Notes: generated by a model not told the origin, from the letters alone. A DNA stretch of 64,000 nucleotides from Micromonospora lupini (GCF_026342015.1 NZ_JAPENL010000001.1:992001-1056000); one strand, 5' to 3'; numbered from the stretch's first letter, positions 44,663 to 53,979 are shown. A program made the numbers and translations.

Positions 44663-47014
44663 ATGATCACTAGCGTCGCCGACACGCAGCGGGCCGACCG
44701 CCCACACTGGCCGGTGCCCGAGGAGCGACGGACCGTCACCGTGCTGTTCGCCGACATCGTCGGCTCCACCGCACTTGTCGACCGGCTCGACCCGGAGGAC
44801 GTCCGCGCGTTGCAACGGGCGTACTTCGACACGGTCGCCGACGTGCTGCGCCGCTGGCACGGCGTGGTCGAGAAGTACGTCGGCGACGCGGTGATGGCGC
44901 TGTTCGGCGCGCGGCACTCCGACGGCTTCGACGCGTACCGGGCGGTGCGGGCAGGGCTGGAGATCCAGGCCGCGCTGGATCGCCGGCCGATCCTCGGCGA
45001 CATCACCCTGCGGGTCCGCGTCGGGGTCGCCACCGGTGAGGCGGTGGTGGACCTGGGCGGCGCGGTCAGCGGCGGCCACGGCGTGGCCAGCGGCGCGGTG
45101 ATCACCACCGCGGCCCGGCTGCAGGAGTACGCCGCACCCGGCGCCGTCGCGCTCTGCGCCACCACCGCGCGGGCCACCGCCGGCCTCATCGTGCAGCGTC
45201 AACTGGCGCCGGTGCCGGTCGCCGGCCGGGTGCCGCCGATGGCCGTGTGGCACGCCGCCGGCCTTGCCCGACCGGGCGCCGACCGGCACGACGGCCCGCT
45301 GATCGGACGTCGCCGCGAACTGGCCGGCATCACCGACCAGGTGACCCGGGCGCTGCGCGAGCGTGACCCGCGCTGGTTGTCCCTGGTCGGCCCGAGCGGC
45401 AGCGGCCGCAGCCGCCTGCTGCACGAGCTGGCCCGCGCGCTGCGCACGGTGGACGGGATACCTGTGCGCTGGTGCCTGGTGGGCTGCCCGCCGTACCCCG
45501 ACCAGGTGCTCGCGCCGGTCGCCGACCTGGTCCGTGGCGTCGCAGGCATCCGCCGCGGCGACGGCCCGGCGACGGTCCGCGACCGCCTGACCGACGCCCT
45601 GACACCGCTGTACCCGCCGGGCCGGAGCGCGGCGGCGGTGGCGGCGCTGCACGCGCTGTTGACCACCCCGGACGGTTCGGCCGAGGCGCTGGCCGCCGCG
45701 GCGATCTGCCGGGACGCGCTGCTGCGCCTGGCCGCCCACCGACCGCTCGTCGTGGCCGTCGACGACGTGGACCGTGCCGCGCCCGCCGTGAGCCAGTTCC
45801 TGCACGCGCTGTTCACCGCGGCGGCGGCGCGGAAGCTGCCGCTGGCGGTGCTCACCGTGCACCAGCCGCAGTGGGCCGACAGCCGCCCCGGGCCGGCCCG
45901 CCGGGTGCCTGTCCGTCCCCTGGCCACGGTGCAGTCCGGGCGGCTGCTGCGCCACCTCCTGACCCGCGCCGGGCAGACGGTGACCCTGATCGATCGGCTG
46001 CTGCCGCTGGTGGGCGGCCGACCCGGGCACGCCGCCGCCTACGTGGCGTCGATAGCGGCGGGCGCGGACCCGACGGCACTCCCCGACTCGGTCCGTCGCC
46101 ACACCAACGCCGAGCTGGACCGGCTCGACGGCGAGCGGCGGGCGGTCCTGATGGCCGCCGGCACCCTCCCCGGCACCCTCGCCAGCGTGCTCTCCGACGC
46201 GGCCATCGACCGGGCGCTCGGGTGGACGCCGGGGCGGTCCGCTCCGCTGCTGCGCGCCCTCGTCGCCGCCGGGCTGCTGCGCCAGGACCACGCCCGCGGG
46301 TACGCGTTCGTCGCACCGGCGCTGCGCCAGGTCGCCGCCGAGAGGCTCCCGCGCGCGATGCGCGCCGTGTTCGTCCGGCGGGCGGCCGCGTCCCCGACCG
46401 GCGTCGCCCACCCCGCCGCCGACCGACGCACCCTGGTTCGGGGCAACGCCGGCCCGTCCACCGTCCGCGCTGCCGCCGACCGCGCGGCCGCCAACCGTGC
46501 CGCCACTGTTCACGATGGCGCCGTAGCGGTCGCCGCCGTAGCGATCGGTGCCACAGCCGTCGGCGCCGATGCGATCAGTGCCGTAGCCGTCGGCGCCGGT
46601 GCGATCAGTGCCGTCGCGGTCGGCACCGGCGCGGTCGGCGCCGGTGGTGGCTTGTCGGCGGGACACGCCGAGGTCGTCCGCCTCGACACGGTTCGCACCC
46701 GGGCCGGCGGCCTCGACACCCGCTTCGCGGCGCCGCCCTCCGGCTCCACCGGCCCGGCCTGGCGACAGCGACGCGTCCGCACTCCCACGATGGCCACCCC
46801 ACCAGCCGCGCCGACGCGCCCGATCGACAGTCCACCCGTCCCGCGCCGACTCCAAGCGGTCGCGCCGACCGGCGACGTCCCGTCGACCGCGACGAGCGAT
46901 CGGCCGCCTACGGTCGTCGACCGGTCGCTGCCGTCGATCCGCCCGAGCGGCGCGCGTGTCGTTCCCCGTCCACCGTCGGCACGCCAGCCGGACGGCCTGG
47001 CCGTCTCGGCCTGA
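44663..47014 (+). CDS. Adenylate/guanylate cyclase-like ATPase with degenerate C-terminus
   Basis: This 783-residue protein has an N-terminal class III nucleotide cyclase domain with VTVLFADIVGSTAL (metal Asp) and VEKYVGDAVMALFG (second metal Asp). An AAA domain follows, with LVGPSGSGRSRLL (Walker A; Arg replaces the usual Lys after SG) and LVVAVDDVDRAAP (Walker B). Similarity to this class ends near residue 585 (LRQVAAERLPRAMRAVFVRR). The expected TPR region is missing and the last about 200 residues are low-complexity, with an AISAVAVGAG repeat and then a Pro/Arg/Ser-rich tail. ATG 44663 follows GGGGGAAGGA at a long distance. It may be a partly decayed regulator. Confidence 0.75.
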   Translation: MITSVADTQRADRPHWPVPEERRTVTVLFADIVGSTALVDRLDPEDVRALQRAYFDTVADVLRRWHGVVEKYVGDAVMALFGARHSDGFDAYRAVRAGLEIQAALDRRPILGDITLRVRVGVATGEAVVDLGGAVSGGHGVASGAVITTAARLQEYAAPGAVALCATTARATAGLIVQRQLAPVPVAGRVPPMAVWHAAGLARPGADRHDGPLIGRRRELAGITDQVTRALRERDPRWLSLVGPSGSGRSRLLHELARALRTVDGIPVRWCLVGCPPYPDQVLAPVADLVRGVAGIRRGDGPATVRDRLTDALTPLYPPGRSAAAVAALHALLTTPDGSAEALAAAAICRDALLRLAAHRPLVVAVDDVDRAAPAVSQFLHALFTAAAARKLPLAVLTVHQPQWADSRPGPARRVPVRPLATVQSGRLLRHLLTRAGQTVTLIDRLLPLVGGRPGHAAAYVASIAAGADPTALPDSVRRHTNAELDRLDGERRAVLMAAGTLPGTLASVLSDAAIDRALGWTPGRSAPLLRALVAAGLLRQDHARGYAFVAPALRQVAAERLPRAMRAVFVRRAAASPTGVAHPAADRRTLVRGNAGPSTVRAAADRAAANRAATVHDGAVAVAAVAIGATAVGADAISAVAVGAGAISAVAVGTGAVGAGGGLSAGHAEVVRLDTVRTRAGGLDTRFAAPPSGSTGPAWRQRRVRTPTMATPPAAPTRPIDSPPVPRRLQAVAPTGDVPSTATSDRPPTVVDRSLPSIRPSGARVVPRPPSARQPDGLAVSA
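46523..46645. repeat. Degenerate short tandem repeats in the cyclase-ATPase tail
   Basis: Short units alternate GCGATCAGTGCCGT and GTCGGCGCCGGT-type blocks, the clearest period being 30 bases (10 residues, AISAVAVGAG), with about two good copies and flanking decayed ones. The block encodes an Ala/Val/Gly-rich stretch unlike any regulator domain. Confidence 0.65.
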
Positions 47015-47188
47015 CGCTGAGGGCGCGGGCCGGGCAGGCACGGTGGTGCCGGCGGGCGCTACGGCAGGGCCGCCGAGGCGTCGGCCGCGACGGTGACGAC
47101 CGGGCCGAGCAGGCCAGCAGCGCGCGGCGGGCTCGGCATCGACGACGGCCGCGCCGGGCGGGCTCGGTGGAGCCCGGCCCCCGGCCCG
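47015..47188. repeat. Partial duplicate of the methyltransferase 3' end
   Basis: Bases 47058-47078 and 47188-47208 differ at one position of 21 (both begin GCTACGGCA). Each contains the minus-strand TAG stop of the methyltransferase frame. A second shared block (GGCCAGCAGCGCG) recurs near 47112. The copy nearer the cyclase gene appears to be a decayed duplicate of the last codons of the methyltransferase with a small insertion. Confidence 0.45.
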
Positions 47189-48007
47189 CTACGGCACGGC
47201 CGCCGAGGCCAGCAGCGCGGCGGTGGGTAGTGCGAGCAGGCCGTCCGCGCCACGGTAGGCGGCGGTCAGCTCGTCGTACGAAGCACGAATGCGGGCGATC
47301 ACCGCCGGCGGCTGGGTCTCCATCAGCAGGCCGGGTCTGCTGATGCCGTTCGCCGGGCCGCTCCACCATGCCTCGGGGTCGGTCCGATGCACCCAGGTGA
47401 TCGTCTCGCACCGCACGTCGTCGAGGCCGGCGGCGTCGAGCAGGCCGGCCAGCCCGTCGGCGGTACGGGGGAAGTCCCGGTCCGTGTCCACGGCCGGCAC
47501 GGTGGTGGGAGGATCGACCCCGGCGGCGTCGAAGACCTCGCCCCAGAGACGCTGCGCCCGCGGCGGCGGGTGCGGCCACGTCGTCACGGCGATGCGACCG
47601 GTGGACCGCACCACCCGTCGGAGTTCGGTGATCGCGGCCGCCGGATCTCCCACATGGTTGATCACGAAGTTCGCCACGGCCGCGTCGAACCGCCCGGAGT
47701 CGAACGGGAGCTGGGGCAGGGTCGCGAGGCGAACCTCGTCGGCGGACGGGACCCGGCTGCGCGCCAGGTCGACCATGCTGGGCTCCGCGTCGACGGCCAC
47801 CACACGGGCGCCGCGCGCGCACGCCAGTCCGGCGACAGTCCCGGAACCGGTGCCGACGTCGAGCAGGCGGGTTCCGGCGTCGACGGCGGCGGCGTCCAAC
47901 AGCGCTGCGGCGGGATGGGCGCACAGCAGCGCGAAGCTGCGGTCGTACGCGGTCGCCCGCCCGGCCCAGCGCGACCGCTCGTGGTCATCGAAGGCCGTGG
48001 TGGTCAT
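47189..48007 (-). CDS. SAM-dependent methyltransferase, class I
   Basis: This 272-residue methyltransferase has motif I LLDVGTGSGTVAGLA near residue 48, an acidic VVAVDAEPSMVDLARS (motif II), and LPFDSGRFDAAVANFVINHV. Its form resembles UbiE/COQ5-like small-molecule methyltransferases. ATG 48007 is chosen because the N-terminal WAGRATAYDRSFALL is typical for the group; the frame upstream is open but unsupported. It lies between two large regulators, convergent with one and divergent from the other. The substrate is unknown. Confidence 0.85.
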   Translation of the reverse strand: MTTTAFDDHERSRWAGRATAYDRSFALLCAHPAAALLDAAAVDAGTRLLDVGTGSGTVAGLACARGARVVAVDAEPSMVDLARSRVPSADEVRLATLPQLPFDSGRFDAAVANFVINHVGDPAAAITELRRVVRSTGRIAVTTWPHPPPRAQRLWGEVFDAAGVDPPTTVPAVDTDRDFPRTADGLAGLLDAAGLDDVRCETITWVHRTDPEAWWSGPANGISRPGLLMETQPPAVIARIRASYDELTAAYRGADGLLALPTAALLASAAVP

Positions 48008-48115
48008 CGCCGCACCCCCGCGAGGATCATGATGGTGACGCCACGATATCGCCACGCCAGGGGTTCGGCGGGAGAGGGAAGCCGCCCGGCGCGGGTGACT
48101 AGGATTGGCGCAGTC

Positions 48116-51100
48116 ATGTTGCTACGGGTGCTCGGGCCGCTCGAGGTCGAGGTCGACACGGGCGGACCTGTCGACCTCGGCGGCCCCCGCCAACGCGCCG
48201 TGCTCGCGCTGCTGCTGGCGGCGCGCGGCGAGGTCGTCTCCGTCGGCCGGATGATCGAGGAACTGTGGCGGGGTGACGCGCCGCCCCGGGCGATCGTCTC
48301 CCTTCAGGCGTACGTCTCGCACCTGCGCCGTGTGGTCGAGCCGGCCCGCGAGCGCCGCGCGCCGGCGCGGGTCCTGGTCACCGTGCCGCCCGGGTACGCG
48401 CTCAGGGTGCCCTCCGACGCCCTGGACGCCAGTCGGTTCGAGGCGCTGCTGGCCGAGGCCCGCTCGGTGAGCATCGCCGACCCGGAGCGCGCACGCCCGC
48501 TGCTACGCGCCGCGCTCGACCTGTGGCGCGGTCCCGCGTACGCCGAGTTCGCCGCCGAGCCGTGGGCGCAGTCGGAGGTGATGCGGCTGGAGGAGTTGCG
48601 TCTCGTCGCCCGGGTGCTGCTGCTCGACGTGACCGTGCGCTGCGGCGACGCGGCCGAGGCGGTGCCCGAGGCGGAGCTGCTGACCCGGCAGGCGCCGCTG
48701 CGGGAGGAGACCTGGCGGCTGCTGGCGTTGGCGTTGTGGCGTACCGGTCGGCAGGGCGACGCGCTCGCCGCGCTGCGCAGGGCACGGGCGACCCTGGCGG
48801 ACCAGCTCGGCCTGGACCCGGGCCCGGCGTTGGTCGAGGTGGAGTCCGCGATCCTGGGCCAGCGCCTCGACCTGCTCCCACCGGTGGCCGCGACGGCGCG
48901 CGTCGATGCCGAGCGACAGGCGCCGGAGCGGGTGTTCGTGGGGCGGGAGGCCGAGCTGGCGACTCTTCGGCGGGCAGCCGCCGAGGCGGAGGTGAGCGGG
49001 CCGCGCGTCGCGCTGCTCAGCGGGGAGGCCGGCGCCGGCAAGACCAGTCTGCTCTCCCGGTTCCGGGAGGAGCTGGACGCGCGCGGCTGGCTGGTCACCC
49101 TCGGCCGCTGCCCGGAGGTGGAGGGCGCCCCGCCGGCCTGGGCGTGGGTCGAGGCCCTGCGGCAGCTCGCCGCGCAGGCGCCGCCTGGTGATCTCGCGCC
49201 GGCGCTCGCCCCGCTGCTCGCCGAGGCCGCCGGCGAGGCGGGCGGCGACGTCACCGCCGGCCGGTTCCGGCTGCACCGCGCCGTCGCCGCCTGGTTGGAC
49301 GCCGCGGCGGTCGGCAGACCCGTCGCCGTCGTCCTCGACGACCTGCACGCCGCGGACGCGGAGACGCTGCTGCTGTTGCAGAGCGTGACCGAGGCGACCG
49401 CCGGCGCCGTGCTGTTCGTCGCGGCGCTGCGGCCCGCCGACAATCCCGAACGGCTCGCCGACACCATGGCCGTCCTGGCCCGCCGGTCCCCCCACCGGAT
49501 CCAGCTGGGCGGCCTGACGACGTCCGAGGTCGAACGGCTGCTCGGCGCGCTGGCCCGGACCACAGTCGACCCGCAGACGGTCACCGCGCTCACCGAACGC
49601 ACCGGCGGCAACCCGTTCTACGTCCGGGAGTCGGCGCGGCTGCTCGCCGCCGAGGGCACCCTCGTCGCCACCTCCGAGGTGCCCGAGGGCGTACGCGACG
49701 TGCTGCGTCGACGACTCTCCCGTCTGCCGTCGACGGCTGTCTCGGTGCTGCGTCTCACCGCGACCGCCGGACGGGAGGCGGACGTGCGGACACTCGTCGA
49801 CGCCGCCGGCACCGACGAGGGCGCCGTCCTGCACGCGCTGGAAGCCGGGTTGAGCGCCGGCCTGCTCACCGAACCGGCGCCGGGGCGGGTGCGGTTCGTG
49901 CACGGCCTGGTCTGCGACACCATCTACACCGATCTGCCGCAGCTACGCCGCACCGGCCTGCACGCCCGCATCGCCGCCGCCACCCGCCGGCTGAGCCCCG
50001 ACGACTACCCGGCCCTGGCCCACCACTACGCCCGCGCCGCGTCGGCCGACACCGCGCCGCTCGCCGTCGACTACGCCGTCCGCGCCGCGGAGCTGGCGGA
50101 GCGGCGGTACGCGTACGACGCCGCGATCGAGCTGCTCGGCAACGCCGTCGAAGCCGCCGAGACGGTCGGCGGGGACCGCGACGCGCTGCGGGTCGACCTG
50201 CTGGGCCGGCTGCTGCGCGCCCAGGCGCGGGCCGGCGCGGTGGCCGCCGCCCAGCAGACCCGGACCCGGGCCGTCGACATCGCCGTCGCGTCGAACCGGG
50301 ACGAGCTGCTGGTGGCGGCGTTCACCGCGTGGACCGTCCCCAGCCCGTGGCTGCGACACGAGTACGGCGCGGTGGACCACCGGGTCGTCGAGCTGCTCAC
50401 CCGGCTGCTGCGCGCGGACGACCTCGATCCGGTGACCCGCTGTCGGCTGCTCGACGCGCTCGCCACCGAGCTGGACGGCGAGGCGGACCCCCTCGGTGCG
50501 GCGGCCGGGCGGGAGGCGCTGACGATCTCCCGGGGGCTCGACGATCCCGAGTTGCGCGCGCTCGGGCTGGCGGCCCGGCTCCGCACCATGAGCTACGAGT
50601 CGGAGGCGCCGCAGCGCCGGGAGCTGGCGCTGGAGCTGCGTGACCTCGCCGACGAGCACGGGCTGGTGAGCTACCAGTGGGTCGCCGAGCAGGTGCTCGG
50701 TCACGCCGCCGCCGCGCTCAACGAGCCGGCGGAGCTGCGGGCCAGTGTCACCCGGCAGGGGCGGCTGGCCCAGACGTACCAGCTGAACGAGGCCCAGGTG
50801 CTCCACCTGTGCTCACTCGCCGCGCTCGCGCACATCGCCGGCGACTTCGACGCCGCGCGGCGGCACTACGACGAGGTGGCCGCGCAGATGCGGCGACAGG
50901 GCTCGCTGCACGCCGAGGCCTTTCACTACTTCGCCGTGGGGACGCTGCTGATCAGCCAGGGGCGCTTCGGCGAGCACGTGGAGGCGACCCGACGGGTACG
51001 CCGGCTGTTGGGCCCGATCGTGGACGACCTGCTGGCGTTGGCACTGATCAGAAACGGACGGGCGGACGAGGCGCGGACGCTGCCGTTCGGCCGGCACACC

Positions 51101-51403
51101 TACCGCCCGGACTACTTCGAGTCGGCGCTGCTGAGCGTGCGCGCGATGGTCATCGTGGCGCTGGGTCGCCGGGACCTGGCCCAGCCCGTGATCGACGCGT
51201 TGCTCCCGGTTCGTGACCAACTGGCCGGTTTCTCCACCACGGCTGCCGTGGTGCGGCCGGTCGCGCTGACGCTCGGGGAGCTGTTCCGCCTGGTCGGCCA
51301 GCCCGAGGAGGCGGCGCGGCACTTCCGACTGGCGGCAAGCGTGGCCTGCCGGTGGGAGTCGCCGCACTGGCTGGCCGAGGCCACGGCGGCGCTTGCCGAC
51401 TGA
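48116..51403 (+). CDS. SARP-ATPase (AfsR-like) transcriptional regulator
   Basis: This 1095-residue regulator combines a winged helix and BTAD domain (residues 1-245; LRVLGPLEVEVDTGG, VSLQAYVSHLRRVVEP, LADQLGLDPGPALVE) with an AAA ATPase. The ATPase has Walker A LLSGEAGAGKTSLL near 300 and Walker B VAVVLDDLHAADAET near 404, and a long TPR-like C-terminal half follows. Such large SARPs often integrate several signals. The start ATG 48116 is about 16 bases after a TAGGAT that could be a -10 element, so the mRNA leader is short. The frame open from 47387 is a shadow of the methyltransferase. Confidence 0.9.
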   Translation: MLLRVLGPLEVEVDTGGPVDLGGPRQRAVLALLLAARGEVVSVGRMIEELWRGDAPPRAIVSLQAYVSHLRRVVEPARERRAPARVLVTVPPGYALRVPSDALDASRFEALLAEARSVSIADPERARPLLRAALDLWRGPAYAEFAAEPWAQSEVMRLEELRLVARVLLLDVTVRCGDAAEAVPEAELLTRQAPLREETWRLLALALWRTGRQGDALAALRRARATLADQLGLDPGPALVEVESAILGQRLDLLPPVAATARVDAERQAPERVFVGREAELATLRRAAAEAEVSGPRVALLSGEAGAGKTSLLSRFREELDARGWLVTLGRCPEVEGAPPAWAWVEALRQLAAQAPPGDLAPALAPLLAEAAGEAGGDVTAGRFRLHRAVAAWLDAAAVGRPVAVVLDDLHAADAETLLLLQSVTEATAGAVLFVAALRPADNPERLADTMAVLARRSPHRIQLGGLTTSEVERLLGALARTTVDPQTVTALTERTGGNPFYVRESARLLAAEGTLVATSEVPEGVRDVLRRRLSRLPSTAVSVLRLTATAGREADVRTLVDAAGTDEGAVLHALEAGLSAGLLTEPAPGRVRFVHGLVCDTIYTDLPQLRRTGLHARIAAATRRLSPDDYPALAHHYARAASADTAPLAVDYAVRAAELAERRYAYDAAIELLGNAVEAAETVGGDRDALRVDLLGRLLRAQARAGAVAAAQQTRTRAVDIAVASNRDELLVAAFTAWTVPSPWLRHEYGAVDHRVVELLTRLLRADDLDPVTRCRLLDALATELDGEADPLGAAAGREALTISRGLDDPELRALGLAARLRTMSYESEAPQRRELALELRDLADEHGLVSYQWVAEQVLGHAAAALNEPAELRASVTRQGRLAQTYQLNEAQVLHLCSLAALAHIAGDFDAARRHYDEVAAQMRRQGSLHAEAFHYFAVGTLLISQGRFGEHVEATRRVRRLLGPIVDDLLALALIRNGRADEARTLPFGRHTYRPDYFESALLSVRAMVIVALGRRDLAQPVIDALLPVRDQLAGFSTTAAVVRPVALTLGELFRLVGQPEEAARHFRLAASVACRWESPHWLAEATAALAD

Positions 51404-51415
51404 GCGACACTCCGG

Positions 51416-51478
51416 TTCCAAGCCGCTTCCAAGTGCCGACACACATGATCGACGTGTTGACCCACTAGACCCTTGGAA
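51416..51478 (+). promoter_or_regulatory. Candidate SARP box upstream of the hemerythrin gene
   Basis: TTCCAAG occurs at 51416 and 51427, exactly 11 bases apart, and its inverse CTTGGAA at 51472, all in the 83 bases between the SARP-ATPase stop and the hemerythrin GTG. Direct heptamers one helical turn apart are the usual form of SARP sites. No clear -10 is seen. Confidence 0.4.
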
Positions 51479-51486
51479 AGGTCACC

Positions 51487-52176
51487 GTGAACCAGAACCA
51501 CCAGGAAGCAATGGCCGACGTCCGCGACATGTACATGGTGCACATCCTGTTCCGTCGTGAGTTCGGTCTGCTTCCGCAGCTCGTCCGGGGCGTACGTCCG
51601 GGTGACGTGAAGCGCGCGGAGGTCGTCGGCGCCCACGCCGCGCTCATGTGCCAGCAACTGCACCTGCACCACGAGGGCGAGGACATCTTCCTGTGGCCGC
51701 TGCTCGCCGAGCGCGGTGGGGCCGAGGCGGCCGCCGTCGTGCCGACGATGCAGGCACAGCACCACGCCATCGAGCAGGCGTACGAGGCAGTGGTCGCCCT
51801 GCTGCCCGACTGGCGTCGGACCGCACGCGACGGCGCCGAGGTGGCCGACGCGCTGGAGCGTCTCCGCGCCGCGGCGACCGAGCACATGGCCATGGAGGAG
51901 GCCGAGATCCTGCCGCTGGCGCAGAGGTACGTCACCGCTGCGGAGTGGGCGAAGCTCGGTGAGCACGGGTTGCGCGACACCCCGAAGAAGCATCTGCCGC
52001 TGACCTTCGGCATGGCGATGTACGAGGGCGACCCCGAGGTGATCAAGGCGGTGCTCGCGCACGCCCCGCTGCCGGCGCGGCTGCTCATGCCGGTCCTGGC
52101 GCCCCGGCTGTACGCGACGCACGCCAAGCGCGTCCACGGCACCGCCACTCCCCCGCGCATCGGCGCCACCCGCTGA
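51487..52176 (+). CDS. Hemerythrin HHE-domain protein
   Basis: This 229-residue four-helix protein has His and Glu residues of a non-haem diiron site: VHILFRREFG, LHHEGEDIFLWPLL, QAQHHAIEQAYE and EHMAMEEAEILPL. HHE proteins bind oxygen, nitric oxide or iron, or sense redox state. An extra C-terminal helix region follows (KKHLPLTFGMAMYEG). The start is GTG 51487 after GGAAAGG. A candidate SARP box precedes it and a palindrome follows. Confidence 0.88.
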   Translation: MNQNHQEAMADVRDMYMVHILFRREFGLLPQLVRGVRPGDVKRAEVVGAHAALMCQQLHLHHEGEDIFLWPLLAERGGAEAAAVVPTMQAQHHAIEQAYEAVVALLPDWRRTARDGAEVADALERLRAAATEHMAMEEAEILPLAQRYVTAAEWAKLGEHGLRDTPKKHLPLTFGMAMYEGDPEVIKAVLAHAPLPARLLMPVLAPRLYATHAKRVHGTATPPRIGATR

Positions 52177-52182
52177 GGTGGA

Positions 52183-52233
52183 GAGATCGTGGACAGTTTC
52201 CGTTCACGCTTGACGGAAACTGTCCACGATCTC
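52183..52233. repeat. Perfect inverted repeat between convergent genes
   Basis: Perfect 21-base arms (52183-52203 and 52213-52233) around a 9-base loop. The arm begins GAGATCGTGGACAGTTTCC. It lies 6 bases after the hemerythrin stop and 6 bases before the dienelactone hydrolase stop. It is similar in design to the palindrome at 3447-3509. It probably terminates both genes and may belong to a genome-wide repeat family. Confidence 0.85.
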
Positions 52234-52239
52234 GGAGAT

Positions 52240-52818
52240 CTACCGCGCCGTCGGGTCGGTGGCGAGGAAGGTGAGCACACGCGCCCAGGCCGCCTCGGCG
52301 GCGTCCGGAGCGTACTCGGCGAGGTCCGGGTCGGTGAACAGGTGCCCGACGCCTGGATAGCGGAACACCGTCAGGTCGACGCCCGCGTCGGTCATCGCCG
52401 CGTGCCAGTCGTCCACCTCCTCCGGCGCGTCGTACGGGTCGGGGTCGGCGACATGCAGGTGCACCGGCAGGCCGACCCGGGCCGTGTCCGGCGCTCCCCC
52501 GGTGCCGTGCAGCAGGAGCAGGCCGGCGGCGTCGGGGCGCTCGGCGAGCAGCGCCCCGGCGACGCCCGCGCCCATCGAGAAACCGGCGAGGACCGTCTGC
52601 GGCGGCAGGTCGCGCAGCGCCGCCCGGGCCCGGTCGAGCACCACGTCGTGGCCGATCTTGTCGAGCAGCGCGAAGCCCTCCTCGACGGTGTCGGCGGCCG
52701 GAACCCCGTACAGATCGGGGGCGGTGACCCGGTGCCCGGCGGCGCGCAACCGGTCGGCGGCGGCACGAACGGCGGGCCGCAGCCCGTACACGGAGTGGAA
52801 CAGCACGACGTGTCGCAT
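52240..52818 (-). CDS. Dienelactone hydrolase family protein
   Basis: This 192-residue alpha/beta hydrolase is of the small DLH type. The nucleophile motif is LAGFSMGAGVAGAL, with Ser in place of the usual Cys. The Asp is in HVADPDPYD and the His in GVGHLFTDPDL. It is a general esterase or lactonase. ATG 52818 is followed by HVVLFHSVYGLRPAV, typical of the family. Confidence 0.85.
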   Translation of the reverse strand: MRHVVLFHSVYGLRPAVRAAADRLRAAGHRVTAPDLYGVPAADTVEEGFALLDKIGHDVVLDRARAALRDLPPQTVLAGFSMGAGVAGALLAERPDAAGLLLLHGTGGAPDTARVGLPVHLHVADPDPYDAPEEVDDWHAAMTDAGVDLTVFRYPGVGHLFTDPDLAEYAPDAAEAAWARVLTFLATDPTAR

Positions 52819-52872
52819 CAGGCCATCCTGCCGCAGCCGGGCGCGGACCCGGTTGTGGCACGCGGGCGGGCG

Positions 52873-53979
52873 TCAGACCAGCTCCGCCAGCCGGGCCACC
52901 AGGGCTGTCGGCGGCGGCATCGCGGCGATCTCCTGGCTGACCTGCGCGGCGGCCGCGCGCAGGCTGTCGTCGGTGAGCAGCCGGGTAAGCGTCCGCGCGG
53001 TGATGTCGGCCGGCCGCAGGGCGAGGCCGGCGCCCCGGCGGGCCACCAGCTCGGCGTTGTGCCGCCGGTCCCCCGGACCCACAGTGGCCAGTTGCGGCAG
53101 GCCGGCGGCGAGGGCGCCGAGAACGCTGCCCGCCCCGCCGTGGTGCACAAGCGCGGCGCTCGCCGGCAGCGCCTCGTCGAGCGGAATCCAGTCGACCACC
53201 CGGACGTTGCCGGGCAGCGAACGAGCCGAGCGCTCATCGGGCCGCACCAGCACGATCTCGGCGTCCACCTGGGCCGCGGCGGCCACCACGGCGGGCATCG
53301 GGCCTCGGTCGCCGGGGCCGGTCAGGGTGCTGCGGGTGACCAGGATCCGGGGGCGTTCGCCCGGCTCGCGCAGCCAGGCCGGCAGCTCACCGCCGCCCAC
53401 GTAGGACGTGTAGCGCATCGGCCAGCCGTGCTGGGCGGCCACGCTTGGCGGGGCCACGGCGAGGGCGGCGGCGGGTGGTGGCAGCTCCGCGAGGCCGTGC
53501 CGGCGCAGCGCGGCACCGAGCCGCGCGGTGGTCGCGCCGACCAGGGCCCGGCCGTCGAAGAGGGCGTTCTCCTGGCGTACGGCCGGAACGTCGAGCCGCG
53601 CCGCCGCCACCGCGCCGGCGACCGCGAACGGCTCGTGCACCACCAGATCCGGTCGCCACTCGGTGGCCAGCGCGACGACGGGATCGGTGAGCTGGTCGTT
53701 GAGCGCGCCGAAGAGCAGCCCGGCGCCCCGGGTGCCGGCGGTGCCGGCCATCTCGGCGCGCGCGATCAGCGGGTGGCGGGCGAAGACCCGCCGCGCGATC
53801 CGGCCGAACTCGAAGCCCGGCGCGACGTCGTGCACGGCCAGCCCGGCGTCGGCGGCGGCCATCGCCCCACCGCCGGTGGCGACCAGCACGTCGTGGCCGG
53901 CGTCGCGCAACGCGACCGCGAGCGGCACCAGGGGGAAGACGTGCCCGACGAGCGGGGCGGAGACCACCAGCACGCGCAT
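52873..53979 (-). CDS. Glycosyltransferase of the UGT/MGT (GT-B) family
   Basis: This 368-residue GT-B enzyme has the acceptor-domain start MRVLVVSAPLVGHVFPLVP and the nucleotide-sugar motif LVHHGGAGSVLGALAAGLP near residue 270. It is like glycosyltransferases that add deoxysugars to natural products, although chromosomal copies also exist. It is not in a recognisable deoxysugar cluster here, and the nearest biosynthetic locus ends 23 kb away. Confidence 0.85.
   Translation of the reverse strand: MRVLVVSAPLVGHVFPLVPLAVALRDAGHDVLVATGGGAMAAADAGLAVHDVAPGFEFGRIARRVFARHPLIARAEMAGTAGTRGAGLLFGALNDQLTDPVVALATEWRPDLVVHEPFAVAGAVAAARLDVPAVRQENALFDGRALVGATTARLGAALRRHGLAELPPPAAALAVAPPSVAAQHGWPMRYTSYVGGGELPAWLREPGERPRILVTRSTLTGPGDRGPMPAVVAAAAQVDAEIVLVRPDERSARSLPGNVRVVDWIPLDEALPASAALVHHGGAGSVLGALAAGLPQLATVGPGDRRHNAELVARRGAGLALRPADITARTLTRLLTDDSLRAAAAQVSQEIAAMPPPTALVARLAELV

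Noticed and set aside
44597..47041. 814-codon minus-strand open frame over the cyclase-ATPase
   Set aside because: The plus-strand frame has clear cyclase and ATPase motifs. The minus frame is Arg/Gly/Val-rich with no motif.
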